Shown: piece by piece, positions 1 through 9,686 of the stretch
Layout of the letters: each line of letters starts with the position of its first letter
Position numbering within the stretch: position 1 is the first letter of the stretch
Source of the DNA: Novosphingobium sp. 28-62-57
GTDB lineage: Bacteria > Pseudomonadota > Alphaproteobacteria > Sphingomonadales > Sphingomonadaceae
Assembly (NCBI GenBank): GCA_002256985.1
Contig: NCGO01000006.1
Span: 1 to 64,000, forward strand
Reading direction: 5' to 3'
Length of the DNA: 64,000 nucleotides
Translations under genes and position numbers: made by a program
The notes under the pieces: model-generated
Told to the model about the DNA's origin: nothing
Database searches by the model: none
The model's input: the letters and a program-made list of their open reading frames with translations, nothing else

Positions 1-22
1 CAAACGCAGCCCAACATGGTGA

Positions 23-99
<77 letters not shown>

Positions 100-324
100 G
101 TGAAATCACAAACAAACCCATAGAATCGCAGCGCTCGCCTGTCGCCTTGCTGCAACACATTGCTGCGGAATGCCGCGCAGCAAATTCTCTGTGTGACACC
201 CGCCTGACAACCCGCTACCCGTCGCCCACCAACAGTCGCCCGGCGCGGCCTTGGGAGAGGATGCGACAACGATCGCGCCGCGCCGGGATGAATGGTTTTG
301 CCAGATTGAGCGCAACACGATGGT

Positions 325-355
325 GCTCAAGGCCGCTCATACTGCGGCCTTGAGC
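325..355 (-). terminator. Perfect 12-bp hairpin downstream of acs
   Basis: GCTCAAGGCCGC and its exact complement GCGGCCTTGAGC enclose a 7-nt loop, 22 nt beyond the acs stop. There is no U-run on the minus strand, so this may be a 3' end-stabilising hairpin rather than a classical intrinsic terminator. Confidence 0.45.
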
Positions 356-376
356 GATTTCGGCGAAGTGTAGTCC

Positions 377-2326
377 TTATGCGCCAGCCAGTTGCGGCCT
401 GTTTGCCAGCAGATTGTCCACTACACTTGGGTCAGCCAGCGTTGACGTATCGCCCAGATTGGAGACGTCATTCTCGCCAATCTTGCGCAAGATACGCCGC
501 ATGATCTTGCCTGAGCGGGTCTTGGGCAGGCCTGGCGCAAACTGGATCACGTCGGGCATAGCAATGGGGCCGATCTCGCGCCGGACCCACTTGATCAATT
601 CGGCGCGCAGCGCTTCATCGGGTTCCACTTCGGCATTGCAGGTGACGAAAGCGTAGATGCCTTGTCCCTTGATGTCATGCGGCATGCCGACCACGGCGGC
701 TTCGGCAACCTTGGAATGGGCGACCAACGCAGATTCGATCTCGGCTGTGCCCATGCGATGGCCTGACACGTTGATCACATCATCGATGCGGCCAGTGATC
801 CAGTAGTAGTCATCAGCATCGCGGCGACAACCGTCACCAGTGAAGTACAGGCCCTTGAACGTGCTGAAATAGGTCTGGAAGAAGCGTTCGTGATCGCCCC
901 AGACGCTGCGCATCTGACCGGGCCAGCTGTCTGTGATGACAAGGCAACCGTCGGTTGCGCCTTCCAAGAACATGCCATCGTTGTCGACCAGCGCGGGCTT
1001 CACGCCGAAGAACGGGCGACTGGCAGAGCCGGGCTTCAAGGGTGTTGCACCAGGAAGCGGTGTGATCATCGCTCCGCCGGTTTCGGTCTGCCACCATGTG
1101 TCGACGATCGGGCAACGGGCATCGCCCACGACCTTGTGATACCACTCCCACGCCTCGGGATTGATGGGTTCGCCCACCGATCCCAGCAGGCGCAGCGATT
1201 TGCGGCTCGTCTTCTTTACCCACTCATCGCCTTCGCGCATCAGGGCGCGAAGTGCCGTGGGGGCGCCGTAGAAAATCTCGACGCCAAACTTGTCGACGAC
1301 CTGCCAGAACCGGCTTGGATCGGGGAAGTTGGGCACGCCTTCGAACATCACGGTCGTCGCGCCGTTCATCAACGGCCCATAGACAACATAACTATGGCCA
1401 GTGACCCAGCCGATATCGGCCGCGCACCAATAGATCTGGCCGGGTCTGTAATCGAACACATATTCGTGCGTCATCGAGGCCCAGACCGCATAGCCGCCCG
1501 TGGTGTGGAGCACGCCCTTGGGCTTGCCGGTGGAGCCGGAGGTGTAGAGAATGAACAACGGGTCTTCCGCGCCCATTTCTTCAGGCGGGCATTCGGCGCT
1601 CTGCTGCGCAACCGCGTTTGCCCAATCGATATCGCGGCCTTCGACAAAGCCCACATCTGCCCCGGTGCGGCGCAGCATGATGACCGTATCGACGCCGGGG
1701 CACTGCTTCAGCGCCTCGTCCACGTTGGCCTTGAGCGGGACTTTGCGGCCACCGCGCAAGCCTTCGTCCGAGGTCACTACGATCCGGCTGTCGCAATCGG
1801 TGATCCGGCCCGCCAAAGCATCGGGGCTGAAGCCTGCAAAGACGATTGAATGGATGGCACCGATCCGGGCGCAGGCAAGCATCGCGACAGCCGCTTCCGG
1901 CACCATCGGGAGGTAGAGCGTGACGCGTTCACCGCGTTTGACGCCTCTGGATTTCAGCAGGTTGGCAAAGCGGCAAACATCTTCGTGCAACTGGCGATAG
2001 GTAATTTCGCGGTGCGGCTCACCAAGGCCGTCGGGCTCCCACAAAATGGCGATAGCATCGCCACGTTCTGCCAGATGGCGATCAAGGCAATTGGCCGAAA
2101 GGTTCAACGTGCCATCCTCGAACCAGCGGATGCCGAAATTGGCTTCATGGAACGACGTGTTTTTGACCTTGGTATAGGGCTTGATCCAATCGAGCCGCCG
2201 GCCATGTTCGGCCCAGAATGCGTCCGGATCGTCCACCGACTGGCGATACATTTCAAAGTAGCGCTGCTCATCCACCAGCGCGCTTTGCGCCCACTGTGTG
2301 GGAACGGGATAGACGGCTTCGGCCAT
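377..2326 (-). CDS. acsA: Acetyl-CoA synthetase (AMP-forming)
   Basis: Activates acetate with ATP to acetyl-AMP and then to acetyl-CoA in the cytoplasm. The 649-residue product has the family length. It carries the adenylate-forming P-loop [11 protein letters not shown], the hinge/A8 segment [13 protein letters not shown] and the C-terminal [10 protein letters not shown], whose Lys is the usual site of regulatory acetylation. The start at MAEAVYPVP is chosen because GGAGAG lies 6 nt upstream; an in-frame ATG 69 nt further upstream has no comparable ribosome site. It is transcribed divergently from a two-component system. Confidence 0.95.
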   Translation of the reverse strand: MAEAVYPVPTQWAQSALVDEQRYFEMYRQSVDDPDAFWAEHGRRLDWIKPYTKVKNTSFHEANFGIRWFEDGTLNLSANCLDRHLAERGDAIAILWEPDGLGEPHREITYRQLHEDVCRFANLLKSRGVKRGERVTLYLPMVPEAAVAMLACARIGAIHSIVFAGFSPDALAGRITDCDSRIVVTSDEGLRGGRKVPLKANVDEALKQCPGVDTVIMLRRTGADVGFVEGRDIDWANAVAQQSAECPPEEMGAEDPLFILYTSGSTGKPKGVLHTTGGYAVWASMTHEYVFDYRPGQIYWCAADIGWVTGHSYVVYGPLMNGATTVMFEGVPNFPDPSRFWQVVDKFGVEIFYGAPTALRALMREGDEWVKKTSRKSLRLLGSVGEPINPEAWEWYHKVVGDARCPIVDTWWQTETGGAMITPLPGATPLKPGSASRPFFGVKPALVDNDGMFLEGATDGCLVITDSWPGQMRSVWGDHERFFQTYFSTFKGLYFTGDGCRRDADDYYWITGRIDDVINVSGHRMGTAEIESALVAHSKVAEAAVVGMPHDIKGQGIYAFVTCNAEVEPDEALRAELIKWVRREIGPIAMPDVIQFAPGLPKTRSGKIMRRILRKIGENDVSNLGDTSTLADPSVVDNLLANRPQLAGA

Positions 2327-2777
2327 GTCAGGCTCTCCTCTGGCGATCGGCAATTCAACGTTGCCCTTTATACACGTCATATCGTGCGCGGGCATTTTGA
2401 GCCTTTAGACATTAGTCTCAGATCAAAGCCCACGCACCTGTCATGCGCAAGGCCAAAGCGCCCGTTGAAACCGGTGTCCATCGCATAACCGGCCTGTGCG
2501 CTGCTGTGGATTGCCACGAAATCGGACGAATTTGATCATATTCTGCATTGCGGCAATATTTTGTCTCCAATCCGCCCGTCATGGGCAAAACCCAAAGGCC
2601 AGCAAGGTGTCATCGTACCGGAAAGCGGGTATCGTCTGGGCATGGGGGAAGACTTTCCAACAGGGGGGTGGTGTCTTTCTGGCCGGGGGTGCACCGCCTT
2701 TTCGGCTGTTCAACCTTGGCATCACGCTTGGCGCTGCTATCGTGCAAGTGTGCTGCTGCAAAACGCACCGGGAAATT
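2327..2777. other. Divergent intergenic region between acsA and the response regulator
   Basis: 451 nt without a convincing gene. The frame is open upstream of the response regulator start, but the translated extension looks nothing like a receiver domain. On the minus strand TATAAA (plus 2367-2372) about 40 nt before acsA could be a -10 element; no good -35 partner is visible. The stretch must hold the promoters of both divergent units. Confidence 0.5.
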
Positions 2778-3500
2778 ATGCAACCGACATCGATAGTGCT
2801 GGTGGAAGACGATGGTCCGCTGCGGACGTTGACGGCCCGTGCCTTGCGCGAAAATGGCTATAACGTGCGCACTGCCGCAACAGGGGCAGAAATGTGGGTC
2901 GCGCTGGAAAGCGAACCTGCCGATCTGGTCGTGCTCGATATCATGCTGCCGGGCACCAGTGGCATCGAACTGTTCCGCCGTCTGCGCAAACAAAGCGATG
3001 TGCCGATCATCTTTGTCTCTGCGCGTGGCAGCGAAGAAGACCGCGTGTTGGGGTTGGAACTGGGTGCCGATGATTATGTGGCCAAGCCGTTCAGCACGCG
3101 CGAACTGGTGGCGCGCATCGGCGCCGTGCTGCGCCGTGGCGGCAATTCTGGCACCGATTCTGCCGGAGACAGCGGTTCGCGCAGTGGTGATATCCGCTTT
3201 GATGGCTGGTCGGTTTCGATGGCCCGGCGCGAATTGCATTCGCCCAGTGGCGCGATGGTCGATCTGACCGGCGCCGAATTTGATTTGCTGGCAACCTTCA
3301 TCGGACAGCCGCAACGCGTTCTTGGGCGCGAGCGTCTGATCGAGCTTTCGCGCACACGATTGGGTGACAGCTCTGACCGTAGCGTTGATGTGCTGGTCAG
3401 CCGTCTTCGCCGCAAACTGGCAGCCGCAGGCGGCAGCGCGCCGATCGTGACCGTGCGCGGCGTTGGCTACATGTTCAAGGCGGAAGTCCAGCGCGCCTGA
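2778..3500 (+). CDS. OmpR-family response regulator
   Basis: A 240-residue two-domain regulator. The receiver begins IVLVEDDGPL (acidic pocket), with the phospho-acceptor Asp in LVVLDIMLPG and the conserved Lys in VAKPFS. The C-terminal winged helix has the usual LTGAEFDLL entry and ends VRGVGYMFK. The start at MQPTSIVLV is preceded by GGGAAA; earlier in-frame starts would add about 94 non-homologous residues. The stop overlaps the sensor kinase start by 1 nt (TGATG), so the pair is translationally coupled. The stimulus is not evident; the position opposite acsA hints at carbon or envelope control. Confidence 0.9.
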   Translation: MQPTSIVLVEDDGPLRTLTARALRENGYNVRTAATGAEMWVALESEPADLVVLDIMLPGTSGIELFRRLRKQSDVPIIFVSARGSEEDRVLGLELGADDYVAKPFSTRELVARIGAVLRRGGNSGTDSAGDSGSRSGDIRFDGWSVSMARRELHSPSGAMVDLTGAEFDLLATFIGQPQRVLGRERLIELSRTRLGDSSDRSVDVLVSRLRRKLAAAGGSAPIVTVRGVGYMFKAEVQRA

Positions 3501-4813
3501 TGTTCAGACGGTTCGGCCTGCCGGAGCGTCTGCTCGCGATCCTGCTGCTGGTGGCTGGTGTTGATATTGCGGCCAACACGCTCCTGTTTGAGCGGGCCAG
3601 CCAACTGGCTTCGCGCGAAGATGATGCGGCTCATGTGGCTGAACATCTGATGATTGCCAGCCGCGTGCTGGAAAGAACGCCTGCAGCCCAACGCGATAAG
3701 GCGGCGCAAGTCCTGAGTACCAAGCGGTTTACCTTTGCTTGGCAAGCTACTGGTGCGCGGCCAACTGAGGGTATGCGGTTGGTCCCGATGCAGCAGCAGG
3801 TGATTGACCTTACCGGCGCGCTGGCACCAGCAGACCTTCGGCTTTACCTTCAGCCGATGCAGGGGCCCGACATTATTCAAGGGTCCATGTTGCTGTCCGA
3901 TCGCAGCATTCTGCGGTTTCGGACCCGTGCGAGCGAAGCGTGGACGCTCAATGCGGTGCGCGTTGCTTCGCTGATCTTGCCCACGCTGGTTCTGGTGACG
4001 CTGGCGTGGGTTCTGTTCCGGGCAACGCTCGCCCCGCTGCGCACGCTGGTGCGGGCAAGCCGCATGGTGGGGGCTGGCCCGCCTGATCCGCTGGAGGAAC
4101 GTGGCACCAGCGAAGTGCGCGAACTGATCCATGCATTCAACGAAATGCAGCAGCGCATTCACGAATCGATGACCAACCGTACGCAATCAATGCTGGCCAT
4201 CGGCCACGATCTGCGCACCCCGCTGTCACGTTTGCAATTGCGGCTTGAAAACCTTGCGATTGATGAGGAAACCCGGGCCGATATGGCGCGGGATCTGGGC
4301 GAAATGCGCCATATGCTCGAATCGCTTCAGGCCTTTGTTGACAGCGGCGGATCGCGCATTCCGGCCGAACGCATCGATCTTGCGGTGATGACTCAGACGC
4401 TGGTGGATACGGCAGCCGACGATGGGTGCGATGCAACATATCGGGGCCTGGAAAGCATTGAAATCATGGCGCGCCCGGTCTCGCTGCGTCGTGCGCTGGC
4501 GAATCTGATCGAGAATGCCATCCACTATGCCGGCAGCGTTACAGTCACCATGCGGCGCGATGGCGATCATGCCGAAGTCGTTGTCGAAGACGATGGTCCC
4601 GGAATTCCTGAAGATCGCATGACCGATGTGTTCCAGCCCTTTGTCAGGCTCGATACTGCCCGATCGCGGGACACACCGGGTATGGGGCTGGGGTTGGCAA
4701 TCGTGCGGCGGGCGGTGCAGCTCGACAATGGCGTGCTGCATCTGCGAAACAAGCCCGCGGGGGGACTTGCGATAACGCTGCGATTTCCCATCGCAAGCAG
4801 TCCGTCGCATTGA
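3500..4813 (+). CDS. EnvZ-type sensor histidine kinase
   Basis: A 437-residue inner-membrane kinase, partner of the preceding regulator. A first hydrophobic segment (about 10-30) and a second (about 155-175) flank a periplasmic domain of roughly 120 residues. A HAMP region follows, then the HisKA box around IGHDLRTPLSRL, whose His is the autophosphorylation site. The N-box NLIENAIHYA and G-boxes DDGPGIP and GMGLGLAIV complete the ATPase domain. All catalytic elements are intact. The ligand sensed cannot be read from the sequence. Confidence 0.9.
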   Translation: MFRRFGLPERLLAILLLVAGVDIAANTLLFERASQLASREDDAAHVAEHLMIASRVLERTPAAQRDKAAQVLSTKRFTFAWQATGARPTEGMRLVPMQQQVIDLTGALAPADLRLYLQPMQGPDIIQGSMLLSDRSILRFRTRASEAWTLNAVRVASLILPTLVLVTLAWVLFRATLAPLRTLVRASRMVGAGPPDPLEERGTSEVRELIHAFNEMQQRIHESMTNRTQSMLAIGHDLRTPLSRLQLRLENLAIDEETRADMARDLGEMRHMLESLQAFVDSGGSRIPAERIDLAVMTQTLVDTAADDGCDATYRGLESIEIMARPVSLRRALANLIENAIHYAGSVTVTMRRDGDHAEVVVEDDGPGIPEDRMTDVFQPFVRLDTARSRDTPGMGLGLAIVRRAVQLDNGVLHLRNKPAGGLAITLRFPIASSPSH

Positions 4814-4920
4814 AACAATTCGTTACAATCAAGTTCGCAAGCGGAAAGACTCTACACATACTTTGTTAAAAGGGCCGGACCCCACTTTGGGGTGCTGGCA
4901 GCAAACAAAGGTATTGTGCC

Positions 4921-5616
4921 GTGAACGAACTCATCGGCCGCGTCTTCCATTTTGAGAAGACCGTTTTCCCCGACAGCCGCGAGCTTTTCGGCAAGCTGGC
5001 CACCGAAGGTCAGTCGCCCAAGGCGCTGATGATATCGTGCGCCGATTCGCGAATCGTGCCTGAACAGATCATGCAGGCAGAGCCGGGTGAGCTGTTCGTG
5101 TGCCGCAACGCGGGCAACATGGTGCCACCGTTTGCCACGATGAATGGCGGCGTTTCATCGACCGTCGAATATGCCGTGGTCGCATTGGGCGTGCGCGATA
5201 TCATCGTGTGCGGCCATTCAGATTGCGGCGCGATGAAGGCCTTGTCGGCACCGGAATTGCCCGAAGGCATGCCCAGCGTGGTCGCCTGGTTGCGCCATGG
5301 CTCTGCTGCGGAACATGTCGTTTCCACCTGCTCGCCGCATCTTCACGGTGATGATCGCGTGCGCGCGGTGAGCTTGCAGAATGTGATCGCACAGCTGGCG
5401 CACTTGCGCACCCATCCGTCGGTCGCTGCGGCGATTGCGGGCGGTCAGATGTCGCTCCATGGCTGGTTTGTGGATATCAGCGCCGGTATGGTGTTCGGCC
5501 TTGATGGCGAAACCGGAGAGTTCACGCCGCTGCGGGAAGACCGGCCCTTGCCGATCGCCCTGCCTGCCCGCGCCCGCAACATTATCGACAACTGGACTGC
5601 TGAGGCTGCAGAATGA
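4921..5616 (+). CDS. Beta-class carbonic anhydrase
   Basis: Interconverts CO2 and bicarbonate. The 231-residue protein has the beta-class zinc ligands in CADSRIVPE (Cys and the Asp/Arg dyad) and HSDCGAM (His and Cys). There is no signal peptide, so it is cytoplasmic. The start is GTG at 4921. Its end overlaps the following SulP transporter by ATGA, forming a two-gene operon that looks dedicated to bicarbonate supply or pH balance. Confidence 0.93.
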   Translation: MNELIGRVFHFEKTVFPDSRELFGKLATEGQSPKALMISCADSRIVPEQIMQAEPGELFVCRNAGNMVPPFATMNGGVSSTVEYAVVALGVRDIIVCGHSDCGAMKALSAPELPEGMPSVVAWLRHGSAAEHVVSTCSPHLHGDDRVRAVSLQNVIAQLAHLRTHPSVAAAIAGGQMSLHGWFVDISAGMVFGLDGETGEFTPLREDRPLPIALPARARNIIDNWTAEAAE

Positions 5617-7157
5617 CATCCGCCGCTGCAACCACGATTGCTCCGGGCGAGCCAAGCGGCTTTTCCCGTTACTTCGTTCGCGACTTTACAGCGTCGATTG
5701 TCGTTTTCCTTGTCGCCATGCCACTGTGCATGGGCATCGCCATTGCTTCGGGCGTGCCGCCTGAAAAAGGGCTGGTCACAGGCATCATCGGCGGCATTGT
5801 CGTGGGGTTGCTCGCAGGGTCACCCCTGCAGGTAAGCGGCCCTGCGGCAGGTCTTGCCGTAATCGTGTTCGAATTCGTGCGCGACAATGGATTGTCGGCG
5901 CTCGGCCCCGTGCTGGTGCTCGCTGGCGCGCTGCAGGTCATCGCGGGCATTGCCCGCATGGGCGGCGTGTTTCGGGCCATTTCTCCGGCCGTGGTGCACG
6001 GCATGCTGGCCGGGATTGGCGCGCTGATCGTGATTGGCCAGTTCCATATCCTGTTCGACGCAAAGCCGCTGTCGAGCGGTATCGACAATATGGCGATGAT
6101 GCCCACGCGGCTGCTCAGCCTGACCCCGTTTGACATTGGCACCACCGAGCTTGCCCTGATGCTGGGCTTGCTCACCATTGGCACGATGATCGTGTGGGAA
6201 AAGGTAAAGCCTGCAAGCCTTGGCCTTCTGCCGGGCGCATTGCTGGGCGTGCTGGCGGCAACCGGCGTGGCCTGGGCCTTTGGGCTGAATGTGGCGCGGA
6301 TTGCCGTGCCGGATTCCATCGCAGCCGCTTTTGCCCTGCCTGAAGCGGGGATCTTTTCAACGCTGACGCAAGGGTCGATGATCGTATCGGCGATTGCGAT
6401 TGCCTTTATCGCCAGTGCTGAAACCCTGCTTTCGGCCGCGGCGGTTGACCGGATGCACGATGGCGTGCGCACCGATTACAACAAGGAACTGCGCGCGCAG
6501 GGCGTGGGCAATTTGCTGTGTGGTGTGTTCAATGCCTTGCCGATGACGGGCGTGATCGTGCGCAGTTCGGCCAATGTGCAGGCAGGCGCAATGACCCGCA
6601 CGTCGGCAGTGCTGCATGGCGCGTGGATTTTGGGCTTCGTGGCGCTCCTGCCATTCGTCTTGCGGCAAGTGCCGATGGCGGCGCTGGGCGGTGTGCTGGT
6701 CGTGACGGGCTGGAAACTGATCAGCCTCAAGCATGTCCAGCATCTCTACAAGGTCTATGGCTATATGCCCGCGCTGATCTGGACGGCAACATTCGTGCTG
6801 GTGGTGACAACCGACCTGCTCACCGGTGTGCTTGTGGGCCTCGCGCTGTCCGCGCTGGAATTGCTGCCCTTCGCGCGCAATCTGAAGTTCCGGGTGGGGG
6901 AATCGTCGGTTGGCGATACCGTGAAGCTGGAATTGGAAGGCGCCGCAACGTTCATCGGGCTCGCCCGGTTGACCAATGCGCTGGAGCAGCTTCCCCAAGG
7001 CAAGGCGGTCCATGTCGATCTGGATCGGGTTCATGCCATCGATCACACGACTTCGGAAATGCTCACCGAATGGCTTTCGCGTCGGCGCATGCGCGGCAAT
7101 GCGGTTAAGGTCACGGGACCAGCGGCTATTCTGAAATCATTGGCCCATGCGGCCTGA
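5613..7157 (+). CDS. SulP-family anion transporter with STAS domain
   Basis: A 514-residue inner-membrane carrier with about a dozen hydrophobic segments, beginning with the SulP-typical segment around FLVAMPLCMGIAIASG. It ends in a STAS-like cytoplasmic domain (about 425-510) with HVDLDRVHAIDH. Its overlap with the carbonic anhydrase gene suggests bicarbonate as substrate, as in BicA-type members; sulfate or another dicarboxylate cannot be excluded. A strong hairpin follows the gene. Confidence 0.9.
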   Translation: MTSAAATTIAPGEPSGFSRYFVRDFTASIVVFLVAMPLCMGIAIASGVPPEKGLVTGIIGGIVVGLLAGSPLQVSGPAAGLAVIVFEFVRDNGLSALGPVLVLAGALQVIAGIARMGGVFRAISPAVVHGMLAGIGALIVIGQFHILFDAKPLSSGIDNMAMMPTRLLSLTPFDIGTTELALMLGLLTIGTMIVWEKVKPASLGLLPGALLGVLAATGVAWAFGLNVARIAVPDSIAAAFALPEAGIFSTLTQGSMIVSAIAIAFIASAETLLSAAAVDRMHDGVRTDYNKELRAQGVGNLLCGVFNALPMTGVIVRSSANVQAGAMTRTSAVLHGAWILGFVALLPFVLRQVPMAALGGVLVVTGWKLISLKHVQHLYKVYGYMPALIWTATFVLVVTTDLLTGVLVGLALSALELLPFARNLKFRVGESSVGDTVKLELEGAATFIGLARLTNALEQLPQGKAVHVDLDRVHAIDHTTSEMLTEWLSRRRMRGNAVKVTGPAAILKSLAHAA

Positions 7158-7199
7158 GGGATCTGCTTCAAAGTAATTCCGCACCGCAACAAAATATGG

Positions 7200-7238
7200 C
7201 GCTCCGGCTGGAAACCACGGTTTCTGACCGGAGCGTTT
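7200..7238 (+). terminator. Probable terminator of the carbonic anhydrase-SulP operon
   Basis: CGCTCCGG at 7200-7207 pairs with CCGGAGCG at 7228-7235 and is followed by TTT. An inner hairpin GAAACC/GGTTTC lies between the arms, giving a compact structure 43 nt after the stop. Confidence 0.6.
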
Positions 7239-7395
7239 CCCTTATGTAATCGAGGCTTTCTCGATTTTCAGACTTTATTGCAATTGCGAAAAAGCTGGGC
7301 AAGTCACCCCCTGTAATTAAAGCGCTTCGGCGGGACACGCTTTCCGATACTTCGGGTTCGCCCCGAAACACATCGAGCAAAGAAGCGACGCGTCG

Positions 7396-7438
7396 GACGC
7401 AGGTGGAACGTAAACCTATCAATCAGGGAGCGTTCCAG
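7396..7438 (+). promoter_or_regulatory. Shared porin leader, copy 1 (hairpin around the ribosome site)
   Basis: The leader begins GACGCAGGTGGAACGT (7396-7411) and continues to the ATG at 7439. GGAACG (7405-7410) pairs with CGTTCC (7431-7436), placing the ribosome site AGGGAG (7425-7430) at the loop edge, 8 nt before the start. The same layout recurs at 8548-8589. Confidence 0.65.
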
Positions 7439-8383
7439 ATGAAGACCCGTTTCAATCTTGCCGTTATTCCGGCCATCGCTGCTGCGTCTGTCTTTGCCTC
7501 GCCTGCAATGGCTGCGGCCGAAGCCGGAAGTGCCGACGATGCCGTGGTCGCTGAAGCATCATCTTCCGACGATGCCGTATCTTTCTCTTCAGGCGCGCTG
7601 GGCGCGGACTACACAATTGCCCCGGTCACGATGCAGAGCGTTGCCAAGGCAGATTCCATCGCGCTGGCGCAGGCCGGCTCGGGCGGCGGTGGCGCCGGTG
7701 CCACCTCGCGCAGCCCGACCTATACCGTGACTCTCAATCAGGACAGCTTCTTCGGCTTCAACCCCTCGTTCAACGGGCTGATCCCTGTGAGCGATACGAT
7801 GGACGTCAGCTTCTACGGCACCTTCTGGACCAAGCCCGCCTTCGGCCTTGGTCAGGGCAACACCGGTGATGATCTGTGGACCGAATTCGGCGTCGGCGTG
7901 AACTTCAATCTGATGGACGGCAAGCTGAAGGTGAAGCCGCAGATCGGCATCACCAACGGTTCGCTGCTTTCGGGCGGCGAGATCGTTGGCGGCACCACCC
8001 GTGGCGCACGGTTCCTTGATGGCGTGGTGCCAAGCCTGACCGTCAACTACAGCGATGCCACGTTCGAAGCCGAATACTACGGCGGCTATTATGCCGCACT
8101 GCGCCAGCGCAATGGCAACGCCGCGCTGGATTTCGCGCATACGTGGCTGAACTTCGGCTACAAGGCCACCAGCAACCTGTCGTTCGGTCCGCACTACGAG
8201 CTGCTCTATAACACCCGCAACACCTACCCCGGTGGTGAGTCCGCAAAGACGTATGAATGGCTGGGCGGCTACCTGCAGTTCTCGCTGCCAAAGGGCTTCT
8301 TCGCCCGCTTCACCGGCGGTTCGTCGCTGGGTGATGGCGACACCGGCGACTTCTACAAGATGAGCGTCGGCATGAGCTTCTGA
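7439..8383 (+). CDS. Outer-membrane beta-barrel-like secreted protein
   Basis: A 314-residue protein with a clear Sec signal peptide ending SPAMAAAE. A low-complexity acidic/Ser segment (to about 95, including GSGGGGAG) follows, then alternating aromatic/polar strands such as YTVTLNQDSFFGF and MDVSFYGTFWTK that read as beta-barrel strands, closing with FYKMSVGMSF (terminal Phe, typical for outer-membrane insertion). It resembles the uncharacterised DUF6733-like group; the transported substrate is unknown. It shares a 5' leader with the TorF porin gene 200 nt downstream, so the two are probably co-regulated. Confidence 0.75.
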   Translation: MKTRFNLAVIPAIAAASVFASPAMAAAEAGSADDAVVAEASSSDDAVSFSSGALGADYTIAPVTMQSVAKADSIALAQAGSGGGGAGATSRSPTYTVTLNQDSFFGFNPSFNGLIPVSDTMDVSFYGTFWTKPAFGLGQGNTGDDLWTEFGVGVNFNLMDGKLKVKPQIGITNGSLLSGGEIVGGTTRGARFLDGVVPSLTVNYSDATFEAEYYGGYYAALRQRNGNAALDFAHTWLNFGYKATSNLSFGPHYELLYNTRNTYPGGESAKTYEWLGGYLQFSLPKGFFARFTGGSSLGDGDTGDFYKMSVGMSF

Positions 8384-8417
8384 AGCTGACTGTCTTCGGG
8401 CAGAGCCGCTCCTGAAC

Positions 8418-8454
8418 TGTGGCGGAAGAGGCACACCAGCCATCTTCCGCCACA
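8418..8454. terminator. 12-bp inverted repeat between the two porin genes
   Basis: TGTGGCGGAAGA and its exact complement TCTTCCGCCACA enclose 13 nt, 34 nt after the stop. No strong U-run follows, so it may attenuate or protect the upstream mRNA instead of terminating fully. Confidence 0.5.
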
Positions 8455-8547
8455 TTAGAGCAAAATTATCTTGCGGTGCAGCAAAGGCCGGTGATACGGA
8501 TTGGCCTCTGCAATGACGCGTGCCCCTTGAGAGGCTAGCGCTTGGCA

Positions 8548-8589
8548 GACGCAGGTGGAACGTGAAAATCCTCTCAGGGAGCGTTCCGT
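8548..8589 (+). promoter_or_regulatory. Shared porin leader, copy 2
   Basis: The same 16-nt block GACGCAGGTGGAACGT (8548-8563), GGAACG (8557-8562) pairing with CGTTCC (8582-8587), and AGGGAG (8576-8581) 8 nt before ATG. The loop differs in sequence from copy 1 while stem and ribosome site are kept. Confidence 0.65.
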
Positions 8590-9435
8590 ATGAAGATCCG
8601 TCTGGCCGCCGCAGTGGCCCCCCTCGCCCTTTCCATGCTGGCAACTCCGGCATTCGCGCAGGAAGAAGCATCCAGCCCCATCACCGTTTCGGGCAGCGCT
8701 GCGCTCGTTTCCGACTATCGCTTCCGCGGCATTTCGATGACCGACAAGGAAATGGCGGTTCAGGCCGGCGTGACCGTTGCGCACGAAAGCGGCTTCTATG
8801 TCGGCACCTGGGGTTCAAACCTTGCCGGATGGGGCACCTTTGCCGGTTCCAACATGGAACTCGACATCATCGGTGGCTACAAGAAGGACCTTGGCGGCGT
8901 AACCGTTGATGTCGGCCTGACCTGGTACATGTATCCGGGCGGCCTTGATAACACCGACTTTGCTGAGCCTTACGTGAAGATTTCGGGCGCAGCTGGCCCG
9001 GCCAACCTGCTGCTCGGCGTTGCCTATGCGCCCAAGCAGGAAGCGCTTGGTCAGTGGTACAATTCGGGTGCCTCGGCGGTGACCGGCGTTTACGATAATC
9101 CGGGCGCCAAGGCCGACAACATCTACATCTGGGGTGACGCTTCGACCTCGATCCCCGACACTGGCCTGACGCTGAAGGGCCACCTGGGCTACACCAAGGG
9201 CGGCAACCGGGGCCTTGGCCCTCAAGGAACGTCGGTCTCGCCCACGGGTGAATACCTCGATTGGCTGGTCGGCGCAGACTATGCACTCGGCAATGTCACG
9301 CTCGGCGTCGCTTATGTCGATACCGATCTCAGCCCGGCTGAATTCAACTATCTGACGCCAAACTTCTCGTCGACCAAGGATGGCTCGTCCATCGCAGGTT
9401 CGCGCGTAGTGGTGTCGGCCACGGTGGCCTTCTGA
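8590..9435 (+). CDS. TorF-family putative porin
   Basis: A 281-residue outer-membrane protein with Sec signal MKIRLAAAVAPLALSMLA ending PAFAQ. It contains the family hallmark near the mature N-terminus (SAALVSDYRFRGIS) and repeated short amphipathic strands, ending VVVSATVAF with a terminal Phe. Members are predicted 14-16 strand barrels of largely unknown specificity in alphaproteobacteria. A strong intrinsic terminator follows. The shared leader with the preceding gene suggests joint expression control. Confidence 0.85.
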   Translation: MKIRLAAAVAPLALSMLATPAFAQEEASSPITVSGSAALVSDYRFRGISMTDKEMAVQAGVTVAHESGFYVGTWGSNLAGWGTFAGSNMELDIIGGYKKDLGGVTVDVGLTWYMYPGGLDNTDFAEPYVKISGAAGPANLLLGVAYAPKQEALGQWYNSGASAVTGVYDNPGAKADNIYIWGDASTSIPDTGLTLKGHLGYTKGGNRGLGPQGTSVSPTGEYLDWLVGADYALGNVTLGVAYVDTDLSPAEFNYLTPNFSSTKDGSSIAGSRVVVSATVAF

Positions 9436-9476
9436 TCTTCGCGATCTGACAGCCGGGCAACTGGCTAACCAAAACA

Positions 9477-9506
9477 CCCCCGTTCCAGCAGGAGCGGGGG
9501 TTTTTT
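9477..9506 (+). terminator. Intrinsic terminator after the TorF gene
   Basis: CCCCCGTTCC pairs with GGAGCGGGGG around a 4-nt loop and is followed by six T residues, 41 nt after the stop. This is a textbook rho-independent terminator. Confidence 0.9.
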
Positions 9507-9532
9507 GTTGCGCAGACCAAACGTCTATGTGC

Positions 9533-9610
9533 TCCCCCGCGCAGGCGGGGGCCTCAGGCGATTGCCACTGCGCTTCGGTAATCGGCACAAGGTCCCCGCC
9601 TGCGCGCGGA
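9533..9610. repeat. Palindromic repeat family E, copy 1 (degenerate)
   Basis: CCCCCGCGCAGGCGGGGG and a diverged reverse copy GTCCCCGCCTGCGCG flank about 35 nt. Related copies lie at 49817-49929 and, in frame, inside fmt at 51344-51414. This copy is the most decayed. Confidence 0.6.
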
Positions 9611-9686
9611 CGCGCTGCGTTCAGCCGTGCACAGTAGGAAGTTGACGCCGCATCGCGGCTCTTCCACTGTGTCGCAAATTCCTTTT

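Noticed and set aside
890-1849. 319-residue plus-strand open frame inside acsA
   Set aside because: It is antisense to well-conserved acetyl-CoA synthetase motifs and has no domain of its own.
2496-2777. Long N-terminal extension of the first response regulator
   Set aside because: The extension has no receiver features, and the domain begins at MQPTSIVLV with its own ribosome site.
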